Of a DNA stretch of 64,000 bases, positions 62,607 to 64,000 are shown in pieces. The stretch spans positions 1-64,000 of the forward strand of contig NZ_JASBYU010000009.1 of assembly GCF_029983815.1 (NCBI RefSeq), written 5' to 3'. The notes under the pieces were generated by a model. The model was given only the letters and a program-made list of their open reading frames with translations. It made no database searches and had not been told where the DNA came from. Origin of the DNA: Lagierella sp. (GTDB taxonomy: Bacteria; Bacillota; Clostridia; Tissierellales; Peptoniphilaceae). The position numbers and the translations under genes were made by a program. Position 1 is the first letter of the stretch, and each line of letters begins with the position of its first letter.

Positions 62607-62880
62607 TTTTCTTGTCCTCAGACTGTCTATAGATAGTAAGTTTAGAACCGATGAACTGAACAAAGTCACATCCTAATCTATCTAAGATATTGTCCACAAT
62701 TTCATCACGATTATCCAAATTATTGTCCAGTATTTTTATTTTAACTAATTCACGTTTATTTAAAAGGTCATCTAACTGCACTAAAGTGTTTTCTGAAACT
62801 CCGCCTTTACCAATAATAAGTAGCGGTTCCATTTTATGAGCAAGACTTTTTAAATAAGAACGTTGTTTAGGATTTATCAT
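62593..62880 (-). CDS. yhbY: YhbY-type RNA-binding protein (CRM domain)
   Basis: 95 residues, a single CRM domain with LTIGKGGVSENTLVQLDDLL in its form LLIGKGGVSENTL, and FVQFIGSKLTIYRQ. It binds pre-50S ribosomal particles and acts in ribosome assembly, in keeping with neighbours obgE and rsfS. It starts eight bases after obgE. Confidence 0.92.
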   Translation of the reverse strand: MINPKQRSYLKSLAHKMEPLLIIGKGGVSENTLVQLDDLLNKRELVKIKILDNNLDNRDEIVDNILDRLGCDFVQFIGSKLTIYRQSEDKKIELP

Positions 62881-62888
62881 ATTTCCTC

Positions 62889-64000
62889 CTAACCTAAATA
62901 ATCAAATTCCATTTCCCCTACAATTACCGTGTCTCCTTCGTTAATTCCATGATCCTTTAAAGACTCAAATACGCCCTTGTCTGTTAGAATCTTTTGGAAA
63001 TGTCTCAAAGACTCATGGTCTTGGAAATTGGTTCTGTAGATGAGATGGTCGATTAGAGGACCCGTTACTATATAGGTGTCATCCTCTCTAGTAACCTCAA
63101 AGTCCGGCCTTTCTTCCACTTCCTCAGGAACAAATTTCTCATCGTAGGTTTCTGGTTTAATATCTGCATTTTTAAGAGCCTGAATTATTTTATATTTCAA
63201 TTGATCTATTCCCTCTGTAGTAGCTGCTGAAATAGATATAATATCCGACTCTCTGTCGGAGAAGACTTCATATAATTTCTTTAAACCTTCATTAGCGCCA
63301 GGCAAATCCATCTTATTTGCAACAATAATCTCCTTCTTGTCGGCAATCTTTAAATTATAAGATAGGATTTCCTTTCTTATTATATTATAATCGTCAATCG
63401 GATCTCTTCCTTCAGAACCAGAAACATCCAGTACATGTACCAGTACTTTAGTTCTCTCTATATGCTTCAAGAAGTCAAATCCAAGTCCAACCCCTTCGCT
63501 AGCTCCTTCTATAAGCCCTGGTATATCAGCAATAATAAAGGATTCTCCAGAGCTAACCTTTACAACTCCAAGGTTTGGTTCCAAGGTAGTAAAGTGATAA
63601 TTTGCTATTTTTGGTTTTGCCTCGGAGATTATAGAAAGGATAGAAGACTTGCCAACATTTGGCATACCAATTAGACCAACATCTGCAATTAGTTTCATTT
63701 CAAGCTTGATGGTCTTTTCTTCTCCTTTAGTTCCAGGTTCTGCAAACCTTGGAGCCTGTCTCTTAGAAGTGGCAAATCTTGCATTACCCCTTCCTCCTCT
63801 TCCTCCTTGACAGATTAAGAAGGTTTCATCTTTTTCATTTAAATCATGTATTACTCTATCGGTTTCAAAATCTTTGACCAAGGTTCCAATGGGTACCTTT
63901 AGATACAAATCCTGTCCCCTTTTGCCAAACATCTTCTTAGTGCCCCCGTTTTCGCCATTTTCCGCCTTATAATGTCTCTTATATCTGAAGTCCATTAAAG
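62889..64000 (-). CDS. obgE: GTPase Obg (5' end cut by the window edge)
   Basis: At least 369 residues are visible. The Gly-rich Obg domain enters the window partway through (MDFRYKRHYKAENGENGG continues an open frame to the edge), then the GTPase domain with G1 GMPNVGKSS, DIPGLIEG and NKMD, and a C-terminal OCT domain (about the last 75 residues). Roughly 55-60 N-terminal residues, including the true start, lie beyond the window. Obg is an essential GTPase for 50S assembly and stress signalling. Confidence 0.95.
   Translation of the reverse strand, partial: LMDFRYKRHYKAENGENGGTKKMFGKRGQDLYLKVPIGTLVKDFETDRVIHDLNEKDETFLICQGGRGGRGNARFATSKRQAPRFAEPGTKGEEKTIKLEMKLIADVGLIGMPNVGKSSILSIISEAKPKIANYHFTTLEPNLGVVKVSSGESFIIADIPGLIEGASEGVGLGFDFLKHIERTKVLVHVLDVSGSEGRDPIDDYNIIRKEILSYNLKIADKKEIIVANKMDLPGANEGLKKLYEVFSDRESDIISISAATTEGIDQLKYKIIQALKNADIKPETYDEKFVPEEVEERPDFEVTREDDTYIVTGPLIDHLIYRTNFQDHESLRHFQKILTDKGVFESLKDHGINEGDTVIVGEMEFDYLG

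Noticed and set aside
62889..64000. obgE as a truncated pseudogene
   Set aside because: The missing N-terminus is due to the window edge; the reading frame stays open to the last base.
1..64000. CRISPR arrays, insertion sequences, prophage or integrase genes
   Set aside because: None seen; gene order and base composition look uniform and chromosomal.

Overview
The window is AT-rich (about one third G+C by eye), gene-dense DNA from a low-GC Gram-positive anaerobe. Supporting features are a FtsEX-M23 hydrolase module, MurJ, Veg, RNase M5, a metG T-box leader, a SufCBDSU cluster, several ECF-type vitamin S components, lipobox lipoproteins and strong AGGAGG ribosome sites with occasional TTG starts. 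The gene set would suit a Tissierellia / Peptoniphilaceae-like bacterium, but that placement is an inference. No rRNA, tRNA, CRISPR array, insertion sequence or prophage was seen. Most genes lie on the minus strand.

Layout. 1-5.3 kb: murJ, an ECF S component, and ftsE-ftsX-M23 hydrolase behind a promoter with a WalR-type box. 5.3-7.2 kb: 5-formyl-THF cyclo-ligase plus a CofE-like glutamate ligase. 7.2-11.7 kb: veg, then ispE-murI-znuA-znuC-znuB. 11.7-17.1 kb: an IscA-like protein, a DUF1858 protein, a glutaredoxin, and metG-tatD-rnmV-rsmA behind a T-box. 17.2-25 kb: a MocR/PdxR regulator divergent from an ECF S component, metNIQ, a nudix hydrolase with a sirtuin, and a BrnQ carrier. 25-29.5 kb: DUF4430 lipoprotein plus ECF S component, Hsp20, CcdA-thioredoxin, and two related secreted proteins. 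29.6-36 kb: sufCBDSU and folC. 36-38.7 kb: oleate hydratase and a TetR regulator.

38.7-39.5 kb holds no protein gene. On the minus strand it encodes what looks like a large, highly structured non-coding RNA of about 600 nt: many hairpins, a 12-bp helix joining positions about 370 nt apart, and a strong intrinsic terminator. It is the most unusual element in the window. Upstream of it, 39.5-48.4 kb is an eight-gene operon (PNP, zinc dehydrogenase, MtnA, PnrA-like lipoprotein, ABC ATPase, two permeases, MTA/adenosine-type deaminase). It reads as uptake and salvage of purine nucleosides or 5'-modified nucleosides.

48.8-49.6 kb encodes a secreted, bacteriocin-like protein and a two-helix membrane protein (possible toxin and immunity pair). 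49.9-56.1 kb is a surface-glycan locus (heparinase II/III-like, PIG-L deacetylase, FemAB-like transferase, YfhO). 56.1-60 kb is a response regulator-histidine kinase-ABC exporter operon with an 11-bp direct-repeat operator. At 60.24-60.58 kb a small membrane protein has a promoter whose spacer contains eight consecutive G, as in phase-variable promoters. The right end is the conserved obgE-yhbY-nadD-yqeK-rsfS cluster plus ridA, with obgE cut by the window edge.
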